DNA from: DATEVL01 sp035281845 | GTDB lineage: Bacteria; Chloroflexota; Anaerolineae; Anaerolineales; E44-bin32 | Length of the DNA: 36,423 bases | Assembly: GCA_035281845.1 (NCBI GenBank) | Contig: DATEVL010000132.1 | Coordinates: 1 to 36,423, forward strand | Direction of reading: 5' to 3' | Part shown: in pieces, positions 1 through 7,606 of the stretch | Layout: each line of letters begins with the position of its first letter | How positions within the stretch are numbered: position 1 is the first letter of the stretch | Notes under the pieces: generated by a model | What the model was told of the DNA's origin: nothing | Seen by the model: only the letters and a program-made list of their open reading frames with translations | The model's database searches: none | Made by a program: the position numbers and the translations under genes

Positions 1-28
1 GGGGGGGGGGTGGGGGTGAGGGTCAGCC
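1..28. other. Low-complexity G-rich window edge
   Basis: The first ten bases are all G, followed by a G-rich run up to the first start codon. This may be a contig-end artefact or the 3' part of a leader. The GAGGG within it can serve as the ribosome binding site of the M50 gene. Confidence 0.4.
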
Positions 29-790
29 ATGCTTTCGCTCGAACCGCCTGCCACACGCTTTGATCTGAGATTCACGGTCGCCAGGGTACCGGTTCGTGTT
101 CACCCGCTCTTCTGGCTGGTGGCCGCGCTGCTCGGCTTCACCGCCGGCGATCCGGTATTCGTGCTGATCTGGGTCGGCGTGGTCTTCGTGTCGATCCTGG
201 TACACGAATTCGGACACGCTTTCGCTATGCGTCACTACGGCGAATCGCCGCGTGTTGTGCTGCATGCGATGGGGGGCCTGACGATCGCCGAGCCGACCCC
301 ATGGGGCCGAACGTGGGCCAATGTGGCCCCCGGCGGCCGACAACAGATCCTTATTTCGGCGGCCGGACCCGGAGCTGGGTTCCTGCTGGCCGGTCTGGTC
401 TTGATCGTCGCGATGGCCGCGCTCCTGGCTTGGGGTGCGGGCGCGGCCTTCGGCGTTGCCGAGGTGCCTTCTGGCACGTTGGAGTCTCCCGGCCTCCGAT
501 ACTTGGACGTACTCATCACTTCGCTGCTTTGGGTCAACATTGGGTGGGGACTGATCAATCTGCTGCCGGTCTACCCGCTGGACGGAGGGAACATCTCTCG
601 CCAGGTCTTTCTCATGGCCGACCCGTTAGAGGGAGTGCGGAAGTCGCTGTGGGTGTCGGTGGGCGTCGGCGCGGCGGCCGCCGCCCTAGGCCTGTTGATC
701 TTGAACAGCGTGTACATCGCTTTGCTGTTCGGGTTTCTAGCCTTTTCCAGTTATGGGATGCTGAGAGGGCAAGGGATCGGGCGGCTGTAA
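29..790 (+). CDS. M50 family site-2 intramembrane metalloprotease
   Basis: Predicted polytopic zinc metalloprotease of the S2P/M50 family, which cuts substrates inside the membrane. The 253-residue protein has the zinc motif HEFGH at about residue 60 in a hydrophobic segment. The second conserved motif, NLLPVYPLDGG (about 178-188), supplies the third zinc ligand (Asp). Several other hydrophobic stretches (about 25-50, 100-130, 155-180, 205-245) fit the family's membrane core. No PDZ or CBS domain is attached, so it is a minimal member. The ATG follows a GAGGG ribosome binding site. Because the frame is open to the window edge, a longer N-terminus cannot be fully excluded. The natural substrate is not evident from the neighbours. 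The family call is firm; the role is inferred. Confidence 0.9.
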   Translation: MLSLEPPATRFDLRFTVARVPVRVHPLFWLVAALLGFTAGDPVFVLIWVGVVFVSILVHEFGHAFAMRHYGESPRVVLHAMGGLTIAEPTPWGRTWANVAPGGRQQILISAAGPGAGFLLAGLVLIVAMAALLAWGAGAAFGVAEVPSGTLESPGLRYLDVLITSLLWVNIGWGLINLLPVYPLDGGNISRQVFLMADPLEGVRKSLWVSVGVGAAAAALGLLILNSVYIALLFGFLAFSSYGMLRGQGIGRL

Positions 791-850
791 GCCGACCTGG
801 CCTACCCTTCCTGGCTTCCAGCTCACGCGACAATCCCCCGTTCCTTTTGG

Positions 851-1060
851 TGTCACCCCCGCGAAGGCGGGGGTCCAGTCTTGTTCGGCCGGTCGATCTG
901 GATTCCCGCCTTCGCGGGAATGACCTTCCCTCTTGTGTCACCCCCGCGAATCGCGGTTCGCATCGCGCTTAGCATCCCGGAGGGGACCCCGAAGGCGAAG
1001 CGAGGGTCCAGTCCTATTCGGCCGGTCGATCTGAATTCCCGCCTTCGTGGGAATGACCTT
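851..1060. repeat. Two tandem copies of a dRS3-like palindromic repeat
   Basis: The 330 bp between the M50 gene and chrA hold two diverged copies of one unit, 851-929 and 936-1060. Each starts with TGTCACCCCCGCGAA, has GGTCCAGTC then TTCGGCCGGTCGATCTG, and ends with a palindrome of the form ATTCCC-N8-GGGAAT followed by GACCTTCC. The palindromes lie at 902-921 and 1035-1054. The second copy carries an insertion of about 45 bases. The palindrome form equals the neisserial dRS3 consensus as I recall it. The region lies between convergent genes and its hairpins could also end transcription. Confidence 0.75.
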
Positions 1061-1122
1061 CCTTTCGGCGTCATCCTACCTGCAGGAGGCACTGTCAACC
1101 GGACGTCTGCCGTCGCGCCTCC

Positions 1123-2301
1123 TCAGCGAAGAAGCTGGGCCAGCACCCCCGCGCCCGCACCGCCCGCAATGAGCCATGCGGAATTGACGCGCAAGCGCAA
1201 GAGCAGGACGAGTGAGGCCACCGCCAGGACCGTGGTGAACGGGTCGATCAGGGCGGCCCGGCCGAGGTCCAACGTGACGGCCGCGATCAAGCCCAAGGAG
1301 GCCGCCACGACCCCATCGAGAAACGATCGGGCCCAAGGCGAAGCCCGAATGCGCGGGATCAGCGGTGTGGCAGCGGCGATGAAGATGAAGGACGGGAGGA
1401 AGATCCCTACGGTGGCGACAATAGCGCCGAGCGGGCCGGCCAGCAGATAACCGATGAACGTGGCCGACGTGAACAGCGGCCCGGGTGTGATCTGTCCGAT
1501 GGCGACAGCGTCGACCAGTTGCGATGGGGTCAGCCAACCCAGGCGTTCCACCAGGTCGGTTTGCAGAAAGGCGAAGAGGACATAGCCGCTGCCATACAGC
1601 ACGGCGCCGATCTTGAAGAAGGTCAGGAAGAGCAACGGCAAACTGAAGGGAACGGTGGTCAGCGACAGGCCGACCGGCGCGAGGGGAGCCAAGATGCAGG
1701 CGGCGGTCGGGCGACGTATTCTCGGCCCGTTGGCCGCGATCATGACCACGGCGCCTCCGGCCAGCAACAGCGGGATTTCTTCGACGCCGGCGAGAGCGAG
1801 CACAACCACGCCGGCGGCGATTGCCAGGCTGAGCGACCTTCGGTGCGCCGAGCGGCCGAGCTGGACCAGGGCCTGAAGGATGATGGCGATGACCACGGGT
1901 TTGATCCCATAGAGCAGCCAGCCTGCCTGGGGGGTCTGGCCAAGGCGAACATAGAGATAGGAAAGGGCCAGGACGATCAGCATGGGAGGGAGGATGAAGG
2001 CCGCGCCGCCCGCCAGAAGGCCGAGAAACCCGGCCCGGCGTGCGCCGAGGTGCATCGCCATCTCGGTGGAGTTTGGACCTGGCAGCAGGTTGGTCGCACC
2101 CACCAGGTCGAGGAACTCCTCGTCCGTGACCCATCCCCGCCGCCGAACGACCTCGTCGTGCATCATGGCGATGTGAACCGCCGGACCGCCGAAGGAGGTC
2201 AGGCCGAGCTTAACGAAGACTTCAGCGACTTCGAGCAGAGGCCGGGTTGAAGAGGGACGGCCCGGCACGGTCGCGGTCGAACTAGGGGAAGCTCGGGTCA
2301 T
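1123..2301 (-). CDS. chrA: Chromate transporter, ChrA (CHR) family
   Basis: Predicted inner-membrane chromate efflux protein of the long CHR type, 392 residues, made of two homologous halves. The first half has FGGPAVHIAMMHDEVV followed by GATNLLPGPNSTEMAMHLG. The second half repeats the theme with FFKIGAVLYGSGYVL and GQITPGPLFTSATFIGY. About ten hydrophobic segments alternate through the protein. An upstream in-frame start at 2472 would give 57 extra residues reading through murJ in another frame. The ATG at 2301 fits better: it lies 10 bp after the murJ stop, with GGTGGG just before it. It is the last gene of the C39 peptidase-murJ-chrA operon. No chromate regulator is nearby, so the real substrate could be another oxyanion. 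Confidence 0.88.
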   Translation of the reverse strand: MTRASPSSTATVPGRPSSTRPLLEVAEVFVKLGLTSFGGPAVHIAMMHDEVVRRRGWVTDEEFLDLVGATNLLPGPNSTEMAMHLGARRAGFLGLLAGGAAFILPPMLIVLALSYLYVRLGQTPQAGWLLYGIKPVVIAIILQALVQLGRSAHRRSLSLAIAAGVVVLALAGVEEIPLLLAGGAVVMIAANGPRIRRPTAACILAPLAPVGLSLTTVPFSLPLLFLTFFKIGAVLYGSGYVLFAFLQTDLVERLGWLTPSQLVDAVAIGQITPGPLFTSATFIGYLLAGPLGAIVATVGIFLPSFIFIAAATPLIPRIRASPWARSFLDGVVAASLGLIAAVTLDLGRAALIDPFTTVLAVASLVLLLRLRVNSAWLIAGGAGAGVLAQLLR

Positions 2302-2311
2302 GCCCACCGCG

Positions 2312-3862
2312 TCATAGGGAAGCCAATTCGCGAAGTTCCGGCATGACGAATGGGATCGCGACGAGCGCGCCCATGCCCAGGGCGGTCGCCGCGGCGAAGA
2401 AGCCCTCGGCCGGGAGGATCCACCACACCGCGAGCACAACACCGCAGGCGGCGGCCGCACCCAGCGCCGCACGCACCGCCGGCCGGCCGACGCGTCCGAT
2501 GGAGGGGTAGCTGCGCCGGAGCAACATCACCAGGATGACCGCTTCCAAAGTGAAACCGATGGAGTTGGCCAGAGCAATGCCGACGGCGCCCAGCGGACGG
2601 AAGAGTAGGAGCGCGCAAACCGTGAACGTCGCCAGGCCGATCCCTGTGACGCGCAACGGCGTCCGCGCGTCCTGTTGCGCGTAGAAAGCCCTCGCCCCGA
2701 CCTCCAACAGGCTGTGCCCCAGCAACCCGAGCATGTAGGCCCGGGCGACCGACGCCACCAAGGCCGTGTCCTCAGGATCGAAACGAAAGATAACTTGTAC
2801 CAGGGGCTCCATCCCCACCAGGAATAGCGCACCCACCGGAATCGCCAACACCGTCAGGACGCGGACGGCGTGGGCCACGAGCGCCTCGAACGCCTGCGCC
2901 GCCTTCCGGGCGTAATGCTCGGAGATTGTCGGCAGAAGCGCGGTCGCAATGGCGGTGGCGATCAGGGTCTCGGGCAGTTGCAGGATCAACCAGCCGAACG
3001 TCAGCGCCGTCACCGAACCGACGGCCAGACGCGACGCCAGGTTATCCTGAACGAGGAAGATGAGGTTGAAAGCGCCGATGGTCAGAATGCGCGGTCCCAT
3101 CAACCGGGCGACGCGCAACACCCCCGGGTCGTGGATGTCGAGCGACGGAGTCCAATGGAAGCGGTAGCGGATCAGCCCGGGGATCTGCACGCCCAGATGC
3201 AGGATGGCCCCCAGAATGACTCCGTAGACCAGGCCGTAGACTCCGAAGCCGGCCGCCGGAAGCGTCAACGGGCCGAGCGAGACCGGTTGGGTGGGGGCCA
3301 GGACCAGCGCGCCGAAGATCTGGCCCACGTCGTAGGCGACCGGCGCCAACGCGGGCAAGAAGAAGTACTTGTTTGATTGCAGCCCGGCGACGACGAGACC
3401 GCTGAGTGAAAACAGCAAGGTCGCCAGCAAGTTGAGCCGCATCAGGTTGACGACGAGCGCCTGCTGCGGCGCAGAGAATCCGGGAGCGACCCCGAGCTCG
3501 CTGTAGACCAGCGGCGCGGCCAGGACGCCGATGACGATGGCCAGGGCGGCGGTGATGAGGAAGACCAAATTGGCCACCCGGCTGAAGAGCGCCCACAAGG
3601 CCGTCCGCCCGTCTCGCTCGAGGGTTGCGGAAAGCACGGGAATGAAGGCCAGCCCGAGCGCGCCCCCCGAGATCATGGCGAAAAGGAGGTCTGGGATATT
3701 GTTGGCGGCGTTGAAGGCGTCGAGCTCGGCGCTGACGCCGAACTGACGCCCGATGATCGCCAGACGGACGGCGCCCAGCGCCTTGTCGACCGCGTACAGA
3801 AGGGAAATCTGGAGCGAGGCCCAGGCCAGCGGCGAGAGCCTGCGACGAGCCGGGGAGCGCAC
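2312..3862 (-). CDS. murJ: Lipid II flippase MurJ (MviN), MOP superfamily
   Basis: Predicted flippase that moves the peptidoglycan precursor lipid II across the cytoplasmic membrane. At 516 residues it has the normal MurJ length and about 14 hydrophobic segments. The N-terminus carries the typical stretch around ELDAFNAANNIPDLLFAMI and GALGLAFIPVLS. The middle has LPETLIATAIATALLPTISEH, which is characteristic of the family. The start is a GTG at 3862, 17 bp after the stop of the C39 peptidase gene, without a clear Shine-Dalgarno; translational coupling is likely. It is followed 10 bp later by chrA. The family call is firm; lipid II as substrate is inferred from the family. Confidence 0.92.
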   Translation of the reverse strand: MRSPARRRLSPLAWASLQISLLYAVDKALGAVRLAIIGRQFGVSAELDAFNAANNIPDLLFAMISGGALGLAFIPVLSATLERDGRTALWALFSRVANLVFLITAALAIVIGVLAAPLVYSELGVAPGFSAPQQALVVNLMRLNLLATLLFSLSGLVVAGLQSNKYFFLPALAPVAYDVGQIFGALVLAPTQPVSLGPLTLPAAGFGVYGLVYGVILGAILHLGVQIPGLIRYRFHWTPSLDIHDPGVLRVARLMGPRILTIGAFNLIFLVQDNLASRLAVGSVTALTFGWLILQLPETLIATAIATALLPTISEHYARKAAQAFEALVAHAVRVLTVLAIPVGALFLVGMEPLVQVIFRFDPEDTALVASVARAYMLGLLGHSLLEVGARAFYAQQDARTPLRVTGIGLATFTVCALLLFRPLGAVGIALANSIGFTLEAVILVMLLRRSYPSIGRVGRPAVRAALGAAAACGVVLAVWWILPAEGFFAAATALGMGALVAIPFVMPELRELASL

Positions 3863-3879
3863 GGTCGGGCCGGCCGCGG

Positions 3880-5193
3880 TCAGACGTCCACCCCCAGCCT
3901 GCGAAGCTGTACGAGGGCCGGCCCGAAATCGGGGTGATCCTCCAGGCTGGTGCGCAGGTCCTCGATCGCACCCGGCACGTCGCCCACAGCCTCGCGCGCC
4001 AGACCGCGCCAGTAGTAGCTTTCTTCGAGAACGGGCTCAACCATCGCACCCAGCGTCACCGTGGCGAGGTTGATCAGTTCCGTGGTGCGACCCGTCCCGT
4101 AATAAGCCTTGTAAGGCCCGGTCTGGTACCACAGCATCCGGTAGGGCCGGTGCTCGGGGTCGTCGATCGCCATCTGCGCGTCGAGCTGAAGATAGTTGTC
4201 GTAGGCATTGGCGGCGCCGGTGTAATCCTGCAGCTCGGCCAGGCTCGTGCCGCGATTGAACCAGGCGAAGAGTTGATCGCGGCCGGTGAGCTGGTAGATT
4301 TCATCCGACGCCCTCTGCGCCGCGGCTTGGTAGGCAGCGGTCTCATCGGCGTTCGGGCCGAGCACCGCCATGACCTCCGCTTCCCGTTCAGGCGGGAAGA
4401 TCACGAGGTAGATGTAGTTGAAGTTCCGCCAGTAGGTCATCAGGTCGTCGTAGGGGAAGGGGAAATCGGAGCCGATGTAGGAATCCTGGGTGATGACCCT
4501 CTGGCGGGCATCGTCGTATCCGGTGACCAGAGCGTAATGGCCCATCCACCCCTCGAAGCCGTAGCCCTCGAACCCCTTCTCGACGATGACCGGAAAACCG
4601 GCGGCGATCAGAGATTTGAGCAGCTCCAGGTCGCCGTTCGGCCGGACGATCGCCCGGAGGTCCGTCTGATCATTGACGAAGTTCGCCAGTTCGTAGGGCA
4701 TGACGTTCTTGTCGCGCGGATTGGGTTTGGTGAACTCGGCGATCGGCCGCTGGTCGCCCTTCCAGTCCCAGAAGGAGAGCCCCATCGCCAACGTCGCCGG
4801 TCCGCAGTTGTTCCACTTCTGATACTCGTGAAGGACTCCGGCCAGCTGAACCAGCGCGGGCAAAGGCGTGGCAGTGGGGCCGGCCGTCGCCGTGGGGGCG
4901 ATCGTAACCTCTGGCGCATCCGTAGGGGTGGGCGTCGTCGTCGGCGCAAAGGCGGTCAGGGTGGCCGCGACCATCGCGGCGAGAGTTGGATCTGGGGTGA
5001 AGACGATCCCCTCGGGTGGAAACAGGGCATACCAGATCGCCGCTCGCGCTTCCGAGAGCCGCCAGCCAAGCCGCTCCTGGACCGGCGGCAGCTGTACGGC
5101 CACGGCCGCGCCTGCGAAGCATGCGGACACAATGACAAGGATGGTCAATACGGTGATGAGCGGCGATCGCTTTCGCATGGTGGTCATGGCCAT
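3880..5193 (-). CDS. Membrane-anchored C39-like peptidase with TPR tail
   Basis: 437-residue papain-fold protein of the peptidase C39-like type. An N-terminal membrane anchor or signal (about 12-33) is followed by a Thr-Pro-Ala-rich linker (about 84-112), so the enzyme probably acts outside the cytoplasmic membrane. The domain (about 118-268) shows the nucleophile in WNNCGPATLAM (Cys130), the histidine in MGHYALVTGYDD (His219) and an Asp in ITQDSYIG (Asp237). The C-terminal third has at least two TPR-like helical repeats, around ELQDYTGAANAYDNYLQ and AVGDVPGAIEDLRTSLEDHP. It is the first gene of the operon with murJ and chrA and has its own -10 box. ATGs at 5187 and 5178 are alternative starts. 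Substrate unknown; there is no ABC exporter as in bacteriocin-processing C39 enzymes. Confidence 0.85.
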   Translation of the reverse strand: MAMTTMRKRSPLITVLTILVIVSACFAGAAVAVQLPPVQERLGWRLSEARAAIWYALFPPEGIVFTPDPTLAAMVAATLTAFAPTTTPTPTDAPEVTIAPTATAGPTATPLPALVQLAGVLHEYQKWNNCGPATLAMGLSFWDWKGDQRPIAEFTKPNPRDKNVMPYELANFVNDQTDLRAIVRPNGDLELLKSLIAAGFPVIVEKGFEGYGFEGWMGHYALVTGYDDARQRVITQDSYIGSDFPFPYDDLMTYWRNFNYIYLVIFPPEREAEVMAVLGPNADETAAYQAAAQRASDEIYQLTGRDQLFAWFNRGTSLAELQDYTGAANAYDNYLQLDAQMAIDDPEHRPYRMLWYQTGPYKAYYGTGRTTELINLATVTLGAMVEPVLEESYYWRGLAREAVGDVPGAIEDLRTSLEDHPDFGPALVQLRRLGVDV

Positions 5194-5231
5194 GGGGTCG
5201 ATCGATCCGACGAGACCGTGGCGAGTTCGGC

Positions 5232-5237
5232 ATTATA
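5232..5237 (-). promoter_or_regulatory. -10 box for the C39 peptidase-murJ-chrA operon
   Basis: A perfect TATAAT on the minus strand places the transcription start near 5225, giving a leader of about 30 nt before the ATG at 5193. No good -35 is visible at the expected distance. Confidence 0.5.
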
Positions 5238-5824
5238 GCCGACGGTGAACGGTCCTCCGTGAGCGGAGGCCGCCCTGACCACCGGTCGCTACGGACACCC
5301 TTGCGGCCGAGAAGTCGAAGGGTAAGCCTCCGATCAGGCCCTTCGACGGAGCCTGCCCCGCCCTTGGCGGTCTGTAGAGACCGAGGGAACCCGAGGGGGG
5401 CGCAGAATGTCTCGTTGGACTTGAGCTCGCGGAGCGCCCTCCGCTCGGGGAGGAATACACCTCCTCGCTGAGCGAAGTCGAAGCACTTTTCGATGGGCGA
5501 CTCATTGCCGACCCTCGGCTCGGGCCTTTCGACGGAGCCCGGCCCGCCCTTGGCGGCCTGCACCGCTTCCGGTGCGCCGAAGGGCGTAGAGGCCGAAGGG
5601 GCGTAGAGGGCGAAGGGCGTAGAGACCCAGCGAAGCCGAAGGCGGCGCAGCATGGTTCGTTGTGATTGAAGTCGCGAGGCGCCCTCCGCTCAGGCCCTTC
5701 GACGGAGCCTGCCCCGAGGGAACCCGAGGGGGGCGCCGGGTGGCTCGACGTAATTGAGGTCGCGAGGCGCCCTCCGCTCAGGGAGGAGGCGGCAAAAGCC
5801 CTGCAGCTCAGCGAAGAGGGCCGG
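5238..5824. repeat. Intergenic repeat island with nested repeat units and hairpins
   Basis: This 590 bp gap holds no credible gene. It is built from imperfect copies of a few phrases. GCCCTTCGACGGAGCCTG-like segments begin near 5338, 5523 and 5693. The phrase GAGGGAACCCGAGGGGGGCGC occurs near 5383 and 5717 (written here as its 5' GAGGGAACCCGAG and 3' GGGGGGCGC). GCGCCCTCCGCTC follows a TCGCG motif near 5430, 5673 and 5760. The segments CAGGC...GCCTG (5336-5356 and 5691-5711) can fold into hairpins, and CCTCCG-TGAG-CGGAGG lies at 5254-5269. The arrangement suggests repeated insertion or duplication of a mobile palindromic unit. Confidence 0.7.
5544..5588. repeat. Dispersed hairpin repeat, copy 1
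   Basis: This 45-base segment differs at one position from 36003-36047, 30 kb away. It folds into a long imperfect hairpin. The inner stem is CACCG-CTTC-CGGTG (5561-5574), and the outer arms CGCCCTTGGCG and CGCCGAAGGGCG are almost complementary. This makes it a REP-like dispersed element. Confidence 0.7.
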
Positions 5825-6610
5825 TCAGACGGATTCCCAGACGACTCTAGCGCGTCGCTGGAAGCGGTCCAGCACGGCGATGAGCGAGGTCCCCAAGAGA
5901 AGGATCAAGGCAAAGTTCCCCGCCGCCCGCATCGTGTCCCACGCTAGAGAGGTTACGAGGTAGTAGCGCGCGTAGCGCGCCAGAGTCTCCGCGGCGGTGA
6001 GCGAGGCCGACCAGCTGAGGTCTGGAGCGCCCAGGGCATAGGGCCAGAAGTAGAGGTTGGTCAACGCGCCGTAGAGCCAACCCCAGCCCGCGCCGAGCAG
6101 TGCCACCAGCCATATGGGAGAGCGCCGAGGCAGAAGGGCGGCGGTCATGCCGGCCCAGCCGGCGGCCAGCATCTGATACGGGGTCCATGGACCGAGCCCG
6201 CCTGGGCTGACTGGGTCGGACACGAGCAGGGTCAGGGCCCCCATCAAGAACCCCAAACGCGCCCCGAAAACGAATCCGACGAGGACGATCAGCAGGAATA
6301 CCGGCGAGAAGCCGCCGGGCAGGGGCAGCAGATTGTCGATCACGCGCAACGCCGTGTTCAAGCCGATCAGCGCGCCGAGCATGGCGATGGTGTGGGGAGT
6401 CAAACCGTGCTGGGCCTCGCTGAGGATGGCGAGCAGGATCATGGCCATGGCGGCGCTGAAGAGCAGCAGGGAGGTGCGCCCTTCCGCGAACCCTGCCCCA
6501 GATTCCGCCGAGGAGTTTGCGGGCGCCCAGAACGGGAAGAGGAAGAACGCCAGTCCGGCGAGGAGTAGCCCAGCGAAGAAGACGTTGCCCGCGTTGATCT
6601 TGAAATGCAT
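5825..6610 (-). CDS. ECF transporter S component (vitamin-type substrate-binding membrane subunit)
   Basis: Predicted integral membrane substrate-binding subunit of an energy-coupling factor ABC transporter, 261 residues from the ATG at 6610 (a TTG at 6625 would add five). Hydrophobic segments cover about 10-30, 45-65, 75-100, 115-145, 155-205 and 230-255. The stretch around FGARLGFLMGALTLLVSDP followed by GPWTPYQMLAAGWAG is typical of S components, as in cobalamin-type members. No EcfA ATPase or EcfT gene lies in the window, so it would share a module encoded elsewhere. The substrate cannot be read from the sequence and no riboswitch is visible upstream. The heptamer-repeat element lies just upstream of the start. 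Family call is moderate to good. Confidence 0.75.
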   Translation of the reverse strand: MHFKINAGNVFFAGLLLAGLAFFLFPFWAPANSSAESGAGFAEGRTSLLLFSAAMAMILLAILSEAQHGLTPHTIAMLGALIGLNTALRVIDNLLPLPGGFSPVFLLIVLVGFVFGARLGFLMGALTLLVSDPVSPGGLGPWTPYQMLAAGWAGMTAALLPRRSPIWLVALLGAGWGWLYGALTNLYFWPYALGAPDLSWSASLTAAETLARYARYYLVTSLAWDTMRAAGNFALILLLGTSLIAVLDRFQRRARVVWESV

Positions 6611-6630
6611 GGATGTCTGGCCCAAGAATC

Positions 6631-6720
6631 CAGTGGTCGGTGGTCAGTGGTCAGAAGGTACCTGGGTAGCCATCTTGGTCACTGACCCCTGACCACTCAC
6701 CACTCACCACTGACCACTCT
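6631..6720. repeat. Inverted heptamer-repeat element, copy 1
   Basis: The left arm (6631-6654) is three heptads of the form AGTGGTC. The right arm (6689-6720) is four heptads of the form CTGACCA or CTCACCA. The arms are mutually complementary around a short spacer containing a second small CACTGACC motif, so the whole can form a cruciform or RNA hairpin. A second element of the same design lies at 31305-31451. It sits between the divergent ECF S-component and LysM genes. Confidence 0.8.
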
Positions 6721-6783
6721 CCGCGGCGCAGTATATCATTCCAAAGAGATCCGGTCGCCGGACAAGGCACGCGCCGGAAAGAC

Positions 6784-6789
6784 TATAAT
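6784..6789 (+). promoter_or_regulatory. -10 box of the LysM gene, set for a leaderless transcript
   Basis: TATAAT ends 7 bases before the ATG at 6797, so transcription would start at or next to the start codon. No Shine-Dalgarno is present. This fits leaderless initiation. Confidence 0.5.
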
Positions 6790-6796
6790 CGCGGTG

Positions 6797-7606
6797 ATGA
6801 TGATCGGCAGGCGATGGCGCGTCGGCATGATAGCGACGATGTTGATCGGCGGTCCGCTGGTGGCGTGGGGAGGGGGCCAACCTGGCGCGCTGGCGGCGAA
6901 CGCAGCGGCCTTCACAACCCCAACGCCGGGCCCCGACGGGAAGATCATCTACATCGTCCAAGAAGGCGATGACTTGTGGACGATCGCCGCCTTGATCGGG
7001 AAGTCCGTCGAAGAGTTGATGGCGCTCAACGGGATTCAGCCTGGGGATTACATCACCCCTGGGATGGAGTTGGTGCTGGGTTCGGCCGGGCCGGTGCTCC
7101 CCACGGCGGCCCCCGAAGCCCGACCGACCATCACTCTGTTTCCGGTGACTCCGACGCCGGTGTTCGGCACGGGTGAGATCTGCATCCTGCTGTTCCTCGA
7201 CGTCAACGGGAACGCCCGCTTGGATGCGGGAGAGACGGCCTTGCCGGGGGGCCAGATCAGCATCGCCGAGCCCTCCGGGGTGGTGGCGGGGGAAGACACG
7301 ACCAGCGACGACCCCGCAGGGCGTTGTTTCGAAGGGTTGCTCAACGGCGACTACAACGTCAGCGCAGCCGCGCCGCAGGATCACAACCCGACGACGTCGA
7401 TGAACATCCCACTTCGCCTGGCGCCGGGCGAGATCAAGTACATTGAGTTCGGGGCCCAGGCCAGCGCCGCCCTGGGGGGAGGCGTTTCGGCAAGCGCGCG
7501 GTCTACGGTGCTCGGTGTTATCGGAATCGTGCTGCTGCTGGGTGCCGGGGGACTCGCCTACTTCGCCACGCGTTACGGCCGCCGCACCCCCATGAGCCTT
7601 CGTTAA
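6797..7606 (+). CDS. LysM and SdrD B-like domain cell-surface protein with C-terminal membrane anchor
   Basis: 269-residue predicted envelope protein. An N-terminal signal segment (about 8-35) is followed by a Pro-rich stretch, then a LysM domain (about 50-95, around YIVQEGDDLWTIAALIG and LNGIQPGDYITPGMELVLG) that should bind peptidoglycan glycan chains. A Thr-Pro linker leads to an SdrD B-like/Cna B fold segment (about 128-220, LFLDVNGNARLDAGETALPG). One C-terminal membrane helix (about 238-258) with a basic tail anchors it. Starts at GTG 6794, ATG 6797 and ATG 6800 compete. I chose 6797 because the TATAAT at 6784 would start the message there. The stop overlaps the stop of the convergent aminotransferase gene. 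Confidence 0.8.
   Translation: MMIGRRWRVGMIATMLIGGPLVAWGGGQPGALAANAAAFTTPTPGPDGKIIYIVQEGDDLWTIAALIGKSVEELMALNGIQPGDYITPGMELVLGSAGPVLPTAAPEARPTITLFPVTPTPVFGTGEICILLFLDVNGNARLDAGETALPGGQISIAEPSGVVAGEDTTSDDPAGRCFEGLLNGDYNVSAAAPQDHNPTTSMNIPLRLAPGEIKYIEFGAQASAALGGGVSASARSTVLGVIGIVLLLGAGGLAYFATRYGRRTPMSLR

Noticed and set aside
2302..2472. N-terminal extension of chrA to 2472
   Set aside because: The added 57 residues would overlap murJ and look like shadow sequence; ATG 2301 fits the operon spacing.
3934..5238. 434-residue plus-strand open frame
   Set aside because: Antisense shadow of the C39 peptidase gene; composition is Arg/Gly/Val-rich with no recognisable motif.
5544..5588. CRISPR-like repeat array in the repeat island
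   Set aside because: Repeat spacing and length are irregular, no spacers of constant size exist and no cas gene is near.
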